Shown here piece by piece: positions 21,743 through 33,855 of a stretch of 64,000 nt of DNA; the stretch's first letter is position 1; the number at the start of each line of letters is the position of its first letter. Source of the DNA: Scleroderma bovista. Lineage: Eukaryota; Basidiomycota; Agaricomycetes; Boletales; Sclerodermataceae. The position numbers and the translations under genes are program-made. The notes under the pieces were generated by a model. That model worked only from the letters and a program-made list of their open reading frames with translations. It was not told the DNA's origin and did not search any database. The stretch lies in contig JAYMGJ010000183.1 of assembly GCA_037178675.1 (NCBI GenBank), positions 1 through 64,000 of the forward strand, given 5' to 3'.

Positions 21743-23131
21743 GGCGGTCGGGATGAAATAAAGCGGATAGTAGTAGGAACTCAGGGTACTCACCCATACA
21801 CCAGCCTACCCCTCCGCCTTTTATATCCTGAACCACATTACACATTGGTGGGCTGAGCCGCCACCTGAATCACCGCCACGCCTCAAATGTCTTGCGGACA
21901 GCGGATCTACAGAGCCCATCAGACGCTACAGTACAGAATTCGACATCTGTAGGTCCCAACCGTTTACCCGTCATAGGATGGCGGTCCCTGGAATCCAGAA
22001 GACGTACCATGACATGTATGCTAGGGTTGTCGAGAAACCCAAAAGAGTAGGGCCACTACTAGAGTCATGATAATGCCACCGTACTATTAGAGCTGTGCAC
22101 TGCGCTACTTGATGCGCAGACAATCATGTTAGAGGTTGCACAAAAAGCGCAGAGTCAAACTGTTGGCGCATGAGTACACCGCCCAACGCACAACCGCTGT
22201 GCCCGTGTTTGAAATGATGTGACTCACCCAGTAGGTTCCAAACGGGTAACTAGGATAACAACTATAAGGCAAGTGTGTATTATGTTGATCAAACTACGAC
22301 AGAACCAAAAAAAAACACAAACCTCGGCTGGCAGAGTGACTGACAATGAAAACCAAGTAGTTGTGAGGAACCTGTACCATTCGTGGAAATGGTATGGCCT
22401 TGAGTTTGACGTGCCTCAAATTTCTGAAGACGACGCCCACAAATGCGCCCACAGATAGGCTGTGTAACTGAAGTTCCGTGCCACTCACTCGACGGGGTGG
22501 AGATAAAGTAATGGCGTGCCCAGAAAGTGGCTGGAACACACATATATTAGTAAAATGTATCCCAGCCTAGCTGTCGCTTTTCATGTCGGACAGACAGCGG
22601 CCCAGCACCCAACATTTGGGACGAGAAAAATTCGGCTGTTAAGGGAAGACTCCCCATCGCAGTGAGGCACCCATTCAACAAATCTCAACGACAAATCCCT
22701 GGATACAATGCGAGTCAGTGCTTCCGAAGGGACAATGAACAAGGTCTACAGAAAACCTTTTGTTCGCCTAACAACAGTCGTTGGCTATATTGTGTGACTT
22801 AAGACGCCCACCGACGGAAACGAAGAAAGTCCGGATCGGGATGTGTAGTGGGCGCCATTCCAACATTTACTATGTTTCAACGTAATCACCTCCTCGGGGC
22901 AACCTCGGGGATGGTCCCGGAATTCACAACTCATGGGGTCAACCGAATAGCTCGATATCAATGAACGTGGGTTCTGTGGACCTACGGCTGAGTTGAAACA
23001 AGTCTACTTCCTCCGGCTGCAGTCGTATGATCCAGAACATCGGGGGATAGTGTGGCTTGCACACGAGCTGCACGAAGTTTTTTTTCCGAATCATTACTTC
23101 TTCGCAAGCAATTGTCGGAAATGTCTTTCTT
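21743..23131. other. Intergenic region between ABC transporter 1 and the BTB gene
   Basis: It contains the ABC1 upstream region and the BTB 3' flank. Only short frames are present in all six frames, and I see no domain, RNA gene or repeat. Confidence 0.45.
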
Positions 23132-24831
23132 TCATTTCGTGTCGAGGCCAAGCCACCCTTTCACCTTTCCCCACACCTCCTCCTGTTCCCTAGTCCATTC
23201 CTCTCGCTTTTCGCAGACGCAAGCAGGGCATAGCCCCACTTTCGCCCAGTCGATCTTCTTTATACGTTCAAGGGTCTCGAGTGGCTTGTATATGCCGCCA
23301 TCATCTGCATTTGTGATGGCAGATTGGACAACTAGTGGCATCCATTTGTCTGCAAACACGTCTGTGCATTGCATGTGTGGCGTTGTGGGCTAGAAGATCG
23401 AAGTAAAAATGGTCAGTGGAACTTGTTTGGTAAAATACAAACTCCTAAGTGAGGAAAAAATAAAACCATGTTATCATTATGAAGGGTAGGACATATTGAA
23501 AATGCATGTGCCGGAGGACACAAACACCGGAAAAGCTATACCCCATAAAAAGATGTCCACAGTCGCCCCCATTCACCAATGCTCTTTACAGAGCTGGCTG
23601 GCACTCCGAGGAGGAATGTACATGTGTACACATTACGCCCCTCTTTGGTCGTGTCATATTGACAAACCTACATAACTTATGAAAGGATTGGTCACCCACC
23701 GGAGTGAACAGTATTGGCGTAAAGTGGTCCACAAGCCCTGTCATCAGATTTCTGCATCGCTCCACATCAGCAGGTGGCAGCAGGGCTGAGTCGGCGTTGA
23801 CGTGAGAGTGGGTGGAGACGGGGTACATGGATCCCGTCTGGGCTGCCCCCACAGACTCTGACCCAGCATTGCCGTTCCCCCAAATCTGACCCTCTAATGT
23901 TGATGACCCCGGCAGTGTCCGATTTCCTTCAACAGAACCCGCACCTAGAACCGTTGGTATCTCTGGTTCAAATTCAGTCGTAGTGACAAGGCTGTAATAA
24001 AGGCCTTTTTGGATCTGTGTGATATATACTGAGTATGAATTCCACTCCGCTTTGACGTTTGAGAACTGTCTGCCTGACATGCGTCTTCGCTCTGGAACCG
24101 CAGACTGAAAGGAAAGGAAAGGAACAACGTACACAGACAGACAGACAGATCCACAATCAAGATTAGTGTGTACGTACCGATGTGATCTTGTATTGCACCG
24201 CCAGCGCCAGTGCTTCCTCCAAATGACCAGGATGTACGAACGGTTCAGGTCCACTAGGATACATACCCTCAAGATGAGAACGAGCGAGCCGGTGAACGAC
24301 AGGTATATCTAACTGGGACGGGGAAGATATGCGAAGGAGCGAAGCAGTGTGTGTAAAGGGTACACTGTCTGGCGTCGAACCTAATAGCACGCTGGATAAC
24401 GCGACGATTGACGAGGCCGACGTCGCGTACGTATCGGGCGCAGCGAGAGCACAATGAAAATGCAATGGCATCACCATCCAACGAGCAGTTTCAGCAGCAA
24501 CGTAGCTTGCTCACGTATCATGGTACAAATGTCCCAACAAAGCCACAAAATCTTCTACCTGCACTCCCAGCTCGGCCGGGATGGCGATGGTACGGATGAC
24601 GATTGTGGTGGTGGTCGATCTTGCTGGAGAACTCGGACTCGGAGCGCCATCGCACCCGCTGGTGTGCTCTAGAAGCACGCGTCTGAAGTATGCAGAATGC
24701 CGACTGATCAGGGAGCGGTGCAGTTTGAACGAGATCCCTGACTGCGACTCGTTGTCGGAGATCGTTACAACGATCGAGCCATCGTCGAACCAGTACGTTG
24801 GGTGCGGCTTGCACCTGAGTGGTGTGGACAT
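23132..24831 (-). CDS. BTB/POZ domain protein
   Basis: Proposed exons on the minus strand are 24831-24515, 24391-24178, 24014-23700 and 23389-23132, giving 367 aa. The N-terminal half has the BTB pattern (FKLHRSLISRHSAYF, then VEDFVALLGHLYHD). A helical region follows (RLARSHLEGMYP, HLEEALALAVQYKITS), as in the many BTB proteins of Agaricomycetes. The C-terminus contains GLCPACVCEKREEW. BTB domains mediate dimerisation and often link targets to cullin-3 ligases; the target here is unknown. The join of exons 2 and 3 is less certain: another acceptor upstream in the 163-nt intron would add about 30 residues in frame. Intron 3 is 310 nt, long for this genome. Confidence 0.78.
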
Positions 24832-25010
24832 GATGGTGGTGTCCGAAGCCAACCAAGCTGTGGCAGCGCTCGGCCAACCCAGCCTAACTAGACTGATCTA
24901 CTAATCTCAGATAATGCCAGAAATGAAGTGACAATCGTAGTAGATCCAGTATGCGATGGTGACAGGCACAGCAATAGTACTCCCCTACTAGGGGCCCCCA
25001 ATGTAAACAA
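24832..25010. other. Short spacer between BTB gene start and rpn7 end
   Basis: 179 bp between the BTB start codon and the rpn7 stop. It must hold both the BTB promoter and the rpn7 3' end. Confidence 0.5.
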
Positions 25011-26485
25011 TCAATACAACACTTTGCTAAGTCTCTGCAACGACGTCAACAACACATCGCCCTGCTTCACCACCTTCTCATACTGCGCATTCTTGGTAGA
25101 CGGACGCGTCGTCTCGACGATCCCATGCACCTTGTCGATCGTACAATGTAGTCTGCCATTGGCAATGAATCGAGAGAGTTCTCTGTGCCCGGGTTGTTAG
25201 CATCATCACCCGTCCCTTCCCTCGCAAAGAAAGCGAACCTATCGATAAACTCGACGCTCACGCCAAACGCATCGCTTAAGCTTTCGAGGGTTACGCTCTT
25301 GTACGACTCGAGAAGCTGTGCATATGCCAGGATGCGCATTTCGCGCACAAAGTAGCGCGTATGGGGAGAGAGAAGACGTGAAGGAAGGAGATACGTTTGC
25401 TCGAGTGTTGCTGCAGGGAGGCGGTTAGCCCGAATCAGATCCGGTCAAGTCAACATACGTACCTAGTGCAACGAAGAATTTGGCGTATTGGCATGCGTAC
25501 AGGTTGCTTACGAGGTCACCTAGAATGGGGAGGTCAGGGAGTACAGAGATGAGTTCGGGGGATGAGATGAGCTAGAAAGAAGTCGATGAGAGTCGTTCCA
25601 ACACAACCGCATGGATCGACCCCGACCTTTTTCTTGAGATCAACTCGCTTGAGGGTAAGACTGTTGACGATGATCGTAAGCGCGACAAAATCATTGTACG
25701 AGATGAGCTCCGTAGCAGTGAACGTCGAAATCGCATCAAGTAGAAGTTCACCGGCAGATGCAAACTGCCGAATGGAGACGGCATGTACCCCACGGTACAC
25801 CTTGAGGCGATTCCGGCGGTCCCAGTCTCCGCCCTCTTCGATGAGTCTGTCCGGTGTGTGTCAGACCACAGACACCGAGCGCAAGGGTGACTGACTTTTC
25901 TGCCTTAGCGAGGTTCTCAGTAATCAGAGTATTGTCCCCAAAGAATATCCCTATCCGTATAAGAGTCAACGTGATATCGATCCTCGATCCGAGCCCTGGC
26001 GTTTTCTTCAACGCAAGTAACTGAGCCGTCACAGCTGCGTCCTGCACATCACGCACCACAGTTACTCAGCGCGACAGACCATATGCATATAGACTACCTT
26101 GTCCCCGATACGAGTGAGGTGGTTCGCCCGTGCTTTAAGTGCGTCTGATATCTCAGATTCCCCCTCTGTCTTTTCCGCTTCTGCGAGTCGTTCGTCGAGT
26201 TTGGTGAGCTGTTCTGCGTTGGCCTTGTCCATCGACTCCAGGAGTGCGGGGTCTGCTGTAAGGGCACCCGAGGATGTAACCATACGATAGTACGTTGCCA
26301 TATCTGTGTACGATGTAAGTGCGCATGCCATTGGTGTAGTGTACTAGCCCACTGTCTGCCTTGATCCCCTCGAGAAGTGAACTCCGTGCATTTTCGTGCA
26401 GATGAGCAAGAGACGGGGTGATGAGCGTGAACAAGTGCTGAGGCAGGCCTAAGTTTGGTATTGGAAGAATCGACTCGTCTGCCAT
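25011..26485 (-). CDS. rpn7: 26S proteasome regulatory subunit Rpn7
   Basis: Seven exons on the minus strand: 26485-26353, 26303-26098, 26041-25896, 25846-25627, 25571-25463, 25410-25239 and 25182-25011, giving 385 aa, close to the usual Rpn7/PSMD6 length. It starts [12 protein letters not shown] and runs through a helical repeat region to a C-terminal PCI domain, ending RLSKVLY. Rpn7 is a scaffold subunit of the proteasome lid and contacts Rpn6, Rpn3 and the ATPase ring in nucleus and cytosol. All introns are 49-56 nt with clean GT..AG ends. The neighbour rpn6 is divergent and shares the short promoter between them. Confidence 0.93.
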
Positions 26486-26561
26486 GGTCGTTGGTGTCGA
26501 TGCTGAAAGTGACGCGTCCACTGACTTTGTCGATTCCCACGGCGGACGCGTCATTACACCC
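26486..26561. promoter_or_regulatory. Shared 76-bp divergent promoter of rpn7 and rpn6
   Basis: Only 76 bp separate the two start codons, so 5' untranslated regions and core promoters must overlap. I see no TATA box. Two ACGCGTC-type elements lie within it (GACGCGTCC near 26512 and GGACGCGTCA near 26545). They are candidates for a shared regulator, but I cannot assign one. The yeast proteasome element GGTGGCAAA is not present. Confidence 0.75.
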
Positions 26562-28404
26562 ATGTCGACCACGCAGGATCTCCTCGACGAGGCCAAGGCA
26601 GCCAGCCCAAAGCGGGCAGAAGAAATTTACAAGCAGATACTCGCAGGTCAGTCGAACGAGATACAATGGGATCGAGTCTCATTATCGTCTGCAGCATCAG
26701 CGTCCAATGCATCATCGTCGAGTGCAGACCAGACTCTGCGCGACCAAGAGAGGGCCATGATCAGCCTAGCAGAGCTGTATCGCGACCAGAGGTGAGCAGC
26801 TCACGACGCCCTCGATACACCCTAGTCATCCGCGCACAGAAATGCCCAAGGTCTCGCAGAGGTCATCACACTTTCGCGGTCATTCATGACTTCCACTGCA
26901 AAGGCCAAAACAGCCAAGCTCAGTACGTTTGCCTGTTCGAATCTGCGTTGAATCTAATCTGTGCATGTAGTTCGCACCCTCCTCAATTACTTCAACGATA
27001 TACCTGGGAGCCGTCAGGTCCAGATTGACGTCCTCATGGACAACATCGACTGGTCAAAACGCGAGAAACGCATATTCCTCAAACACAGCCTTGAAATACG
27101 GCTTGTCTCTCTGTAAGTTCGTGGTCGTTATCTTGCTCGCTCTACATATGTCACGGGGCTGATCCTCTATGCGATGCAGTCAGCTAGAGGCCTCGCAGTT
27201 CAAAGCATCACTTACGCGCATAGATTTGCTTCTGACTGAGCTTAAGAAGCTCGATGATAAGATGATTCTGACGGAGGTGCATCTACTCGAAAGTCGTGTG
27301 TACCGCGGCATCGGGAACCTCGCAAAAGCAAAGGTGCATCCCTATTTTTCTTCTCGCACACAAGCTAGACGCGTGGACTACAGGCAGCCTTGACGTCCGC
27401 ACGGACAGCAGCGAATGCTATATACTGTCCTTCCCATCTTCAAGCTGCACTCGACCTCCAATCTGGGGTCCTCCATGCAGAAGATAAAGATTACACCACT
27501 GGTTACTCGTACTTTTACGAAACGTTCGAGAACATGTCTACCCAGGATGACCCGTGCGCCTTGACAGCGCTCAAGTACATGCTTCTGTGCAAGGTCATGC
27601 TCAACCTCGTACGTCCGTATACCACATCAGTGTGTCTTCGACTGACGGAATATCTGCTGGGGGTGGTGTATATACAGCCCGAGGACGTGACATCTCTGCT
27701 ATCGATCAAACTCGCTGTCAAGTATGCACAGCTCCGCGAAATTGAATGTATGCGTGCCATAGCACTCGCACATCAGAATCGAAACCTGGCCGAGTTTGAA
27801 AGAGTCCTGCGTGACTATAAAGATGGTGTGTTTGCCCCCCGCAACGAACACCCTGGCACTGACACCTCCACCAGAACTCTCCTCAGATCCAACCATCCGC
27901 TCACACCTCGCCGCACTATACGACACCCTCCTTGAACAAAACCTTTTGCGCATAATAGAACCGTATTCTGTCGTTGAGATCGACCATGTCGCGAAGCAGG
28001 TTGGCCAGGGCAGACAGGATGTCGAGGCAAAGTAGGTTCCCTCTCCTTCACCTCTTCCCTTTGGCGGGTGAGGGAACCTGCTGACGCACGTGCAGACTTT
28101 CCCAGATGATCCTAGACAAGGTATTTTATGGCGTACTCGACCAGGGAAGAGGATGTCTACTCGTATTCGACGAGCCCGAGGTGGACGTACGTTTTTCTGT
28201 CTCCCGTGACCTCTCCTTCTCCTGTCCATTTACTCACGCCCTGGGCGTAGGATACATATGGCGCTGCGATCGATACACTCGGACAAGTCGGTAAAGTTGT
28301 AGATTCACTATACGCAAAGGTAGGTCATTATTAGAATATTTTTTTCGGTGCGTGCGTGTGCTGATCAGGCTGGTGCATCGGTCCAGACGGTCAAGATTGC
28401 ATGA
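26562..28404 (+). CDS. rpn6: 26S proteasome regulatory subunit Rpn6
   Basis: Ten exons: 26562-26791, 26840-26922, 26971-27112, 27180-27333, 27384-27608, 27678-27825, 27875-28031, 28096-28186, 28251-28319 and 28369-28404, giving 444 aa. Typical Rpn6/PSMD11 segments are seen: [40 protein letters not shown], and a C-terminal PCI domain with [20 protein letters not shown] and [17 protein letters not shown]. Rpn6 clamps the lid to the core particle and is a limiting assembly factor. All introns are 48-69 nt. Within exon 1, a 48-nt stretch (26643-26690) has GT..AG ends and is a multiple of three, so it could be an optional intron. Confidence 0.93.
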
Positions 28405-28843
28405 GACCCTGGTCTGTTATTGTGCATGGGGATCTAGTGGGCAAGCGAACTCGACGATTGCTTGGCTCGTAGTCATGTAGCTCTAAGTACGACCTGCGAG
28501 GTATTCCAGAACTGAAGATATGATATACATTGGAAGGCGAACTCAGGCCGCTTGTTTGCAAGCCAGTTCTCTCACTACACTTGGTTACACGCCGAGTGTG
28601 CCGCAGCGGAGGTTGATTCTGGCGACTATGAATGTGAACTCCGCTGTCGGTAGTTGAATGTGCTGACTGTACAGGCTTGGTAACTGAGTGTACATCTCAC
28701 ATGGCGTCTAGGTCGATCACCGCAGCCATGTTTCGACCCCCTCAGATTATAAAGGACGAACTTGAACGCTGATAGCCATCTGCGTTTGCTTTTTGATCCC
28801 CTCAGTAGACAGGTATTGTTCGCTGAGTGCCGAACTTGTACAG
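28405..28843. other. Upstream region of MBOAT gene 1
   Basis: Intergenic. A TATA-like TTATAAAG lies near 28747, about 95 bp before the MBOAT start. I see no other feature. Confidence 0.5.
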
Positions 28844-30147
28844 ATGCCTGTTGGCGATAATTGGTCACTCCTCAACGATACCCTTCACTTATCGTCGACA
28901 AAGCAGGCCTTTGACGTCCGCAGTACCATCACATACCACCTCCCGGCATGCCTCTCGTATATCGCATTCGCGATCCTCGCTATACGTCCGGGAACCCGCC
29001 CGCTCCGCATCGCCCTATGGCCACTGGTCGCACTCCTGGCGTTCCGCGCAGCAACATGTGTCGATCTCTCCAACGGCAATCCCAAGAACGCATGGTTTAA
29101 TGTCGATTTCGCGGTAAGCCTTGTTATCGTACATACCGGAAAGCGGCCGCATTCTGATCGCGTGTGGATTATCTATTCCACTCACAGCTCGCCATGTTTT
29201 GTGTTGGGACACGCACTCTGGAGTGGACATTCGTCAAGGAACCCCTCAAGCGCCACTACCGCCCTGTCAACTCTACACCATCCGTCGTCATGGACGCACT
29301 CGACCTCTCAGTGAACTTGCGCGGTATCGGGTGGAACTGGTCAAAGAACGTCTATATTCCCCCTGAGACTAGGCCCACCTCTTCTCGGACAGTGTTTTGT
29401 GCATATGTATTTGTGTCTATCCTGATCCGAGCCTTCATCTGCGGTGCCCTGCACGTCGCAGTACGAGCGTTCTCCCCCGAAACATTCGTTGTTCTGAGTG
29501 GCGGCACCATCTTCGATGCCAGCTTACCCCCTTTAATTCGCTACATCCGCTCGAGCATCATCTCAGTGGTAAACGCATTTGGAATATTCTCCATTATGCA
29601 GCTCGAATACGACGTGTTCACGATGATCGGTGTTGCCGTCTTCCGCCAGGAACCCGCACAGTGGCCGCCCATCTTTCAAACACCCTGGCTCGCGACTTCA
29701 CTGCGCAAATTTTGGAATCGCAGATGGCACCAGCTCTTCAAACATGCCTACGTTACACTGGGCGGACGGCCACTTTCGTTTATCTTCGGGCGTGCAGGGT
29801 ATATCTTCGGCGCGTTCCTCGCATCGGGCATATTCCACAACGTCGTCGTGATCATGCTCAACGGCAACGTCGAGATGTGGTGCATGCTCCTCTCGTTCGG
29901 GATGTTGGCGGCTGGGATCATACTAGAGGACGTGTTTACATCGCTCACGGGACACAGAGTCGGCGGGTGGAAGGGGTGGTTGTGGACCATGACGTGGTTG
30001 CTCATGTGGGGGAGCCTGATGGTGGATGGGTTTGCGAGGGCGGGCATGTTTGCGAGCTCGAACGCGTTGGATAGTGCGTCTCCGGCGCGGGCCGTAGTGG
30101 AACGCTATGTGTCTGGTTTTGATAAATGGTTGCGTTCATTTGCTTGA
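28844..30147 (+). CDS. Wax-synthase-like membrane O-acyltransferase 1
   Basis: Exons 28844-29113 and 29188-30147 (74-nt intron, phase 0), 409 aa. The protein is mostly membrane segments. It carries the wax-synthase-type MBOAT signature: the RRWHQLFKH motif (His about 270) and the FLASGIFH motif, whose His (about 307) is the likely catalytic base. These enzymes move an acyl group from acyl-CoA to an alcohol, sterol or terpenoid hydroxyl in the ER membrane. The substrate is not deducible. Three close paralogs follow at 43304, 46512 and 50894 (minus), all with one intron at the same place and phase. The start is chosen from alignment with the paralogs; the N-terminal residues differ between copies. 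Confidence 0.87.
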
Positions 30148-32875
30148 TATTCCGTAGGTTCCCGAGCTAGACTCGTCGACTGAAGGATCTGCATGTTGTA
30201 ATAGAGATGAATAATTGATTCTTCCATTCAATGAACCGATAATGACACGATGGTCATCTCGCCTGAAGCCTCGCTTTTCCCCAGCCCAACCTTCTACAGC
30301 ACATCACTTGCTATATCCCTGCGCTACCACAGGTTGGTTTGTACAGAAACTATACGTTTCTGAGCGAGTCAGGCCTCGGGACCAGTCATCTATGATTCAA
30401 ACCATTTGTCTTTACCACTAATGACATTTCCTGTCTCGACTGCCGTGGCAATGTCCATCTTAAGCTCTGGGACACTGGTCGAAATTCCCAGGAACAAGGA
30501 GACTGTGAATCACCCAAGATGTAAGATGCACTTACCACTGTCGGAGGGCTGGCCCAGCATAGACGATCAGCTCGACTGCTGGGGAATGCTTGAGTCAGAA
30601 TGAGTGTGGACGTCACAATGCAGAGCACTTGAACTTCGAACAAAACCAACTGCCGTCGGCTTAATATAGGTGATGAACTCATCTTCTTTCTGCAGGTAAT
30701 CGTTGTCACTGACGATGCTCTACAAACAAAGAGGACCGCCCTCAGTCACCCTCTCCATATGCCACATTCCTGAAGCGGCGCCGTCGATATAGTACTTCAG
30801 GTGAGTTCTTCCTTAGTTTTTCTGTGTAATTGCCGTCACCATGTTCTACAGACATCCCGTCAAGGTCAGTCTCCCTGAATGAAGGGAGAATACGCAGTCT
30901 TTCTTAGTATTCGAAGGTGCAAAGATAACTAAGGAGTTGTGGCGATAATGAACACGAGATAGAGCTGTCACCTTGCTTGACATTGGACGAGCTGAGATAT
31001 CGAAAAGCCACCTACAACCAATGACAGAAAAATTGGGAATCATGGAAGCCTAATTGCTGGTAATCACATTGTCAAAGTAACAAGTCCAGCTTTCGCTACA
31101 CCTGAGTCTTTTGCCGCCTACCCATTGTCTTTTGGTCTCTGCCAGTGCCTTCAGCCAGTGAGTGGTAATGGCCCCTCTCATTCCCCCTAATATACTACTA
31201 CCCTCCTTTGAATGAGAATTCACTTATAGTGCTCGAGATCGAGCTGCCCAAACGATGGAGAGCGACTCACCAGGGAAAATAGACGAAATGCTCAAGATTT
31301 GGCGCAATGATTGCGACCAAGGACCGACGGATCGCCTTGAGATCGAGGATGAGTTCATTCAGATGGGGAAAAAAGATACTTATGGTACCAGACCTTAGCT
31401 TGCACAAAATAGGCGGTGACTAGGTGACGCGCACCATAGCTGCAACTGCCGAGGCAATAATGCTCAGTAGAAGCTTTCTGGAGTACAGCACCAAGTTCGG
31501 CCATGTGCACTGGAAGGTATGTGACAATATTTCGACAAACCAAGGCCAACCTTGCAGACCTGATCATGATGATGGGATCCCAACGTGTTGATCGGCCGCG
31601 CCTGCCATGATGAAATGGGCAACCGTCGCCATTGTCGACACCAAATATATAGCTGATTCAGGAAATATCAAGGAACCGACGTGGATCTTGGCATCCTGAT
31701 AGCATCAACAAAACAGCATTTTCAAGATCCGTGAAGTTGGCCTGCCATCCCTGGGCGATAAGACGGAATACGAAAACATTCCACTATGAGGGTGGTAGCA
31801 GCGGGAATAACGTGCACCTTTGCTTATCCCTCCGTGGCGGTCCACGCCGAAAATGTCCACGCCAAGGCAACGTCATTGTGGAGGTCGAGAGGGGGGTACA
31901 TGAACCTTGCTCACTCCCTGACTTGAGAATATCGGGTTTAGTACTAGCGCATCGCGTTATGATTCCTTGATAAGTCCTTAGTGTGTGGCCCATTTGCCAG
32001 ATATTAGGAAGAGTCCGCTGCTTGCGTGACATCATCATTTTAATACTTGGTAAGTTCAAAATCCGCAAAATTACCTGCATGTATGAGCACGACGGAGAGA
32101 GAGCGAATTCTATATTTCTATACCGCTACAAACAACCATCGTGCTAAGTCGCTGTGCCAGATGGCCATGTACTTTGGACAATGATAGTATCATATACTGA
32201 CTGTTTGTAGGTTATCGATGCAGGGAATTTTGTTGGGTACCGGGGGTGACTCGTTGGTGCGAGGGTGATAGATATGGCCTGCAAAAAGGTGCGAGTTAGT
32301 ATGGTGGGTATATTACATTGGGGGTATTTGGGGTGTGGTAAGGGATTGTTGTTTTTGAACTCGTTAGTAGTGCGGAGGAATTCCACCAAGGCTTCGGTGC
32401 TGTATTTGGTGCCGAGTACTAGGTTTGAGGTATGGAGATGCAAATGGCAGCCTCCATTAGGAAGTGACATGCTGCGAAACTCGCCCAAACGCTCACGGTG
32501 GCTCTATTAAGTGCAAGAGGCTGTTCAACAGCTATTCTTGTTGGTTGCTTGTGCAGATCAGTTGTAATAGACACCAAGGATTGAGCTCACCAAGCGGGCC
32601 GTTGATTCGGCGCCCCGATTCTTCAATGGAAATTCGGCACTTCGAGTTGCATCAATCTCTAGCTTCACATCTTCTTGCTCACCCTGGCACAGCAGCAAAA
32701 ATAATGCACTCTATCTCAGTCGTCACTTTACGTGGAATCGGAATCTGTACCATCATATCGAAGAAACAAGCGCACTCGCCTTCTGTTTAAAAACCCCTAC
32801 TGGCGAGATGAATACTCTCCACTGGCGAAGGGTCCCAACTTCTTCAGCTTTATAGCCAAAGCAAATGGCCACAAA
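30148..32875. other. Gene-poor region with unassigned short coding-like fragments
   Basis: About 2.7 kb without a gene I can model. A minus-strand frame near 30690-30530 and a plus-strand frame from an ATG at about 31252 have protein-like composition but no recognised domain and no exon chain. A minus-strand frame at 32144-32488 is also unassigned. It may contain remnants of the neighbouring families. Confidence 0.4.
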
Positions 32876-33351
32876 ATGTTCACTCACGCATCTGCTCTCC
32901 TCTTGTCAGTTGTGGCCTTTTCTTCCCTCGTTGCAGCCACCCCAGGGTCCGTCGCACGCGGTAGTGGTCCCAACTGTTCCGACGGCAGTAGTATGCAACA
33001 GACCTACGAGGTGCGTGCTAGGCCTCTGCACGTGATTGGTCTTTTTTCTGGCAGTGAACATTGATCAGTGCACTCTACGTTCGCAAAACAACCCAGAGAC
33101 CATCAGCTTTCTCGGGGGCCTCTTCGATGTTGTACTTAACATTGGCGACACGGGTGGTCTCTTGGGTCTCGCGTGCTCGCCGATCTCCGTCACCGGTATC
33201 GGCAGTGGTGCTATCTGCAATTCGGAACTCGTCTGCTGCACAGGCCCTGGCTATCAAGCATTGGTGAGTCATTCATCTTCGAGACCGAAAGCTGACCAAA
33301 TGTGCTCCATAGAACGGCACTACCTTGGACACTGATTACATCAACTTGTGA
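32876..33351 (+). CDS. Class I hydrophobin with six of eight cysteines
   Basis: Exons are 32876-33010, 33069-33263 and 33313-33351 (introns 58 and 49 nt), giving 122 aa. It has a signal peptide (MFTHASALLLSVVAFSSLVA) and a hydrophobin core with LACSPISVTGIG and ELVCCTGPGYQ. Hydrophobins normally have eight cysteines in four disulphides (1-6, 2-5, 3-4, 7-8) and coat aerial hyphae. Here cysteines are at about 34, 46, 81, 95, 101 and 102. The usual CC pair is CT, so Cys3 is gone. The C-terminal Cys8 before the final INL is Asp. That leaves Cys4 and Cys7 without their normal partners. The loop between Cys1 and Cys2 (11 residues) is also longer than usual. It may be a diverged or decaying paralog. 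Confidence 0.82.
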
Positions 33352-33855
33352 AGGAGGCTGGAGGACATTTTTTGAGCTTATGATATTATCTTGTGACGCC
33401 CTGCGATGTCTAGTGACGTCTTGTGATATAACGCTAACGATCTTTCTCTATTGCCAGGGCTAAATTTGGATTACCTTGTTTTGACCAGAAAATAGCGCCG
33501 TCATAGACAGCAGGCACCTTGCCCAGACAACCACATGTAATGAACATTTATAGTACTGCTACACGGTTGAACTGACTCTCAATAATGTAGGATTATAGCG
33601 GAACAACGAAGGCATATGCAGGATTTATAGACTACCAAACGCTATGAGATTTTATAGTATCACTACACAAAGCGTCTCTCAATCCCCGACTCCCACGGTA
33701 GTGGGGGGACCTCCCTTAGATGGGGTTTTTATGTCGTGGGAAACCCATCTGAGAGACCAACCATCCGCACCGGGATTTTTGATCAAGTGTCTACCAGCAC
33801 CTTGAAGGTGAAGTACAACGACGAATTTTATCTGTATATTGTTATTTTATACATG
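33352..33855. other. Intergenic sequence
   Basis: About 500 bp between the hydrophobin stop and the end of the minus-strand membrane protein gene. No feature recognised. Confidence 0.45.

Noticed and set aside
24120..24150. Short ACAG tetranucleotide repeat
   Set aside because: It is a small microsatellite inside an intron of the BTB gene, too short to be remarkable.
26486..26561. Yeast-type proteasome control element in the shared promoter
   Set aside because: The GGTGGCAAA element is not in the 76-bp gap on either strand.
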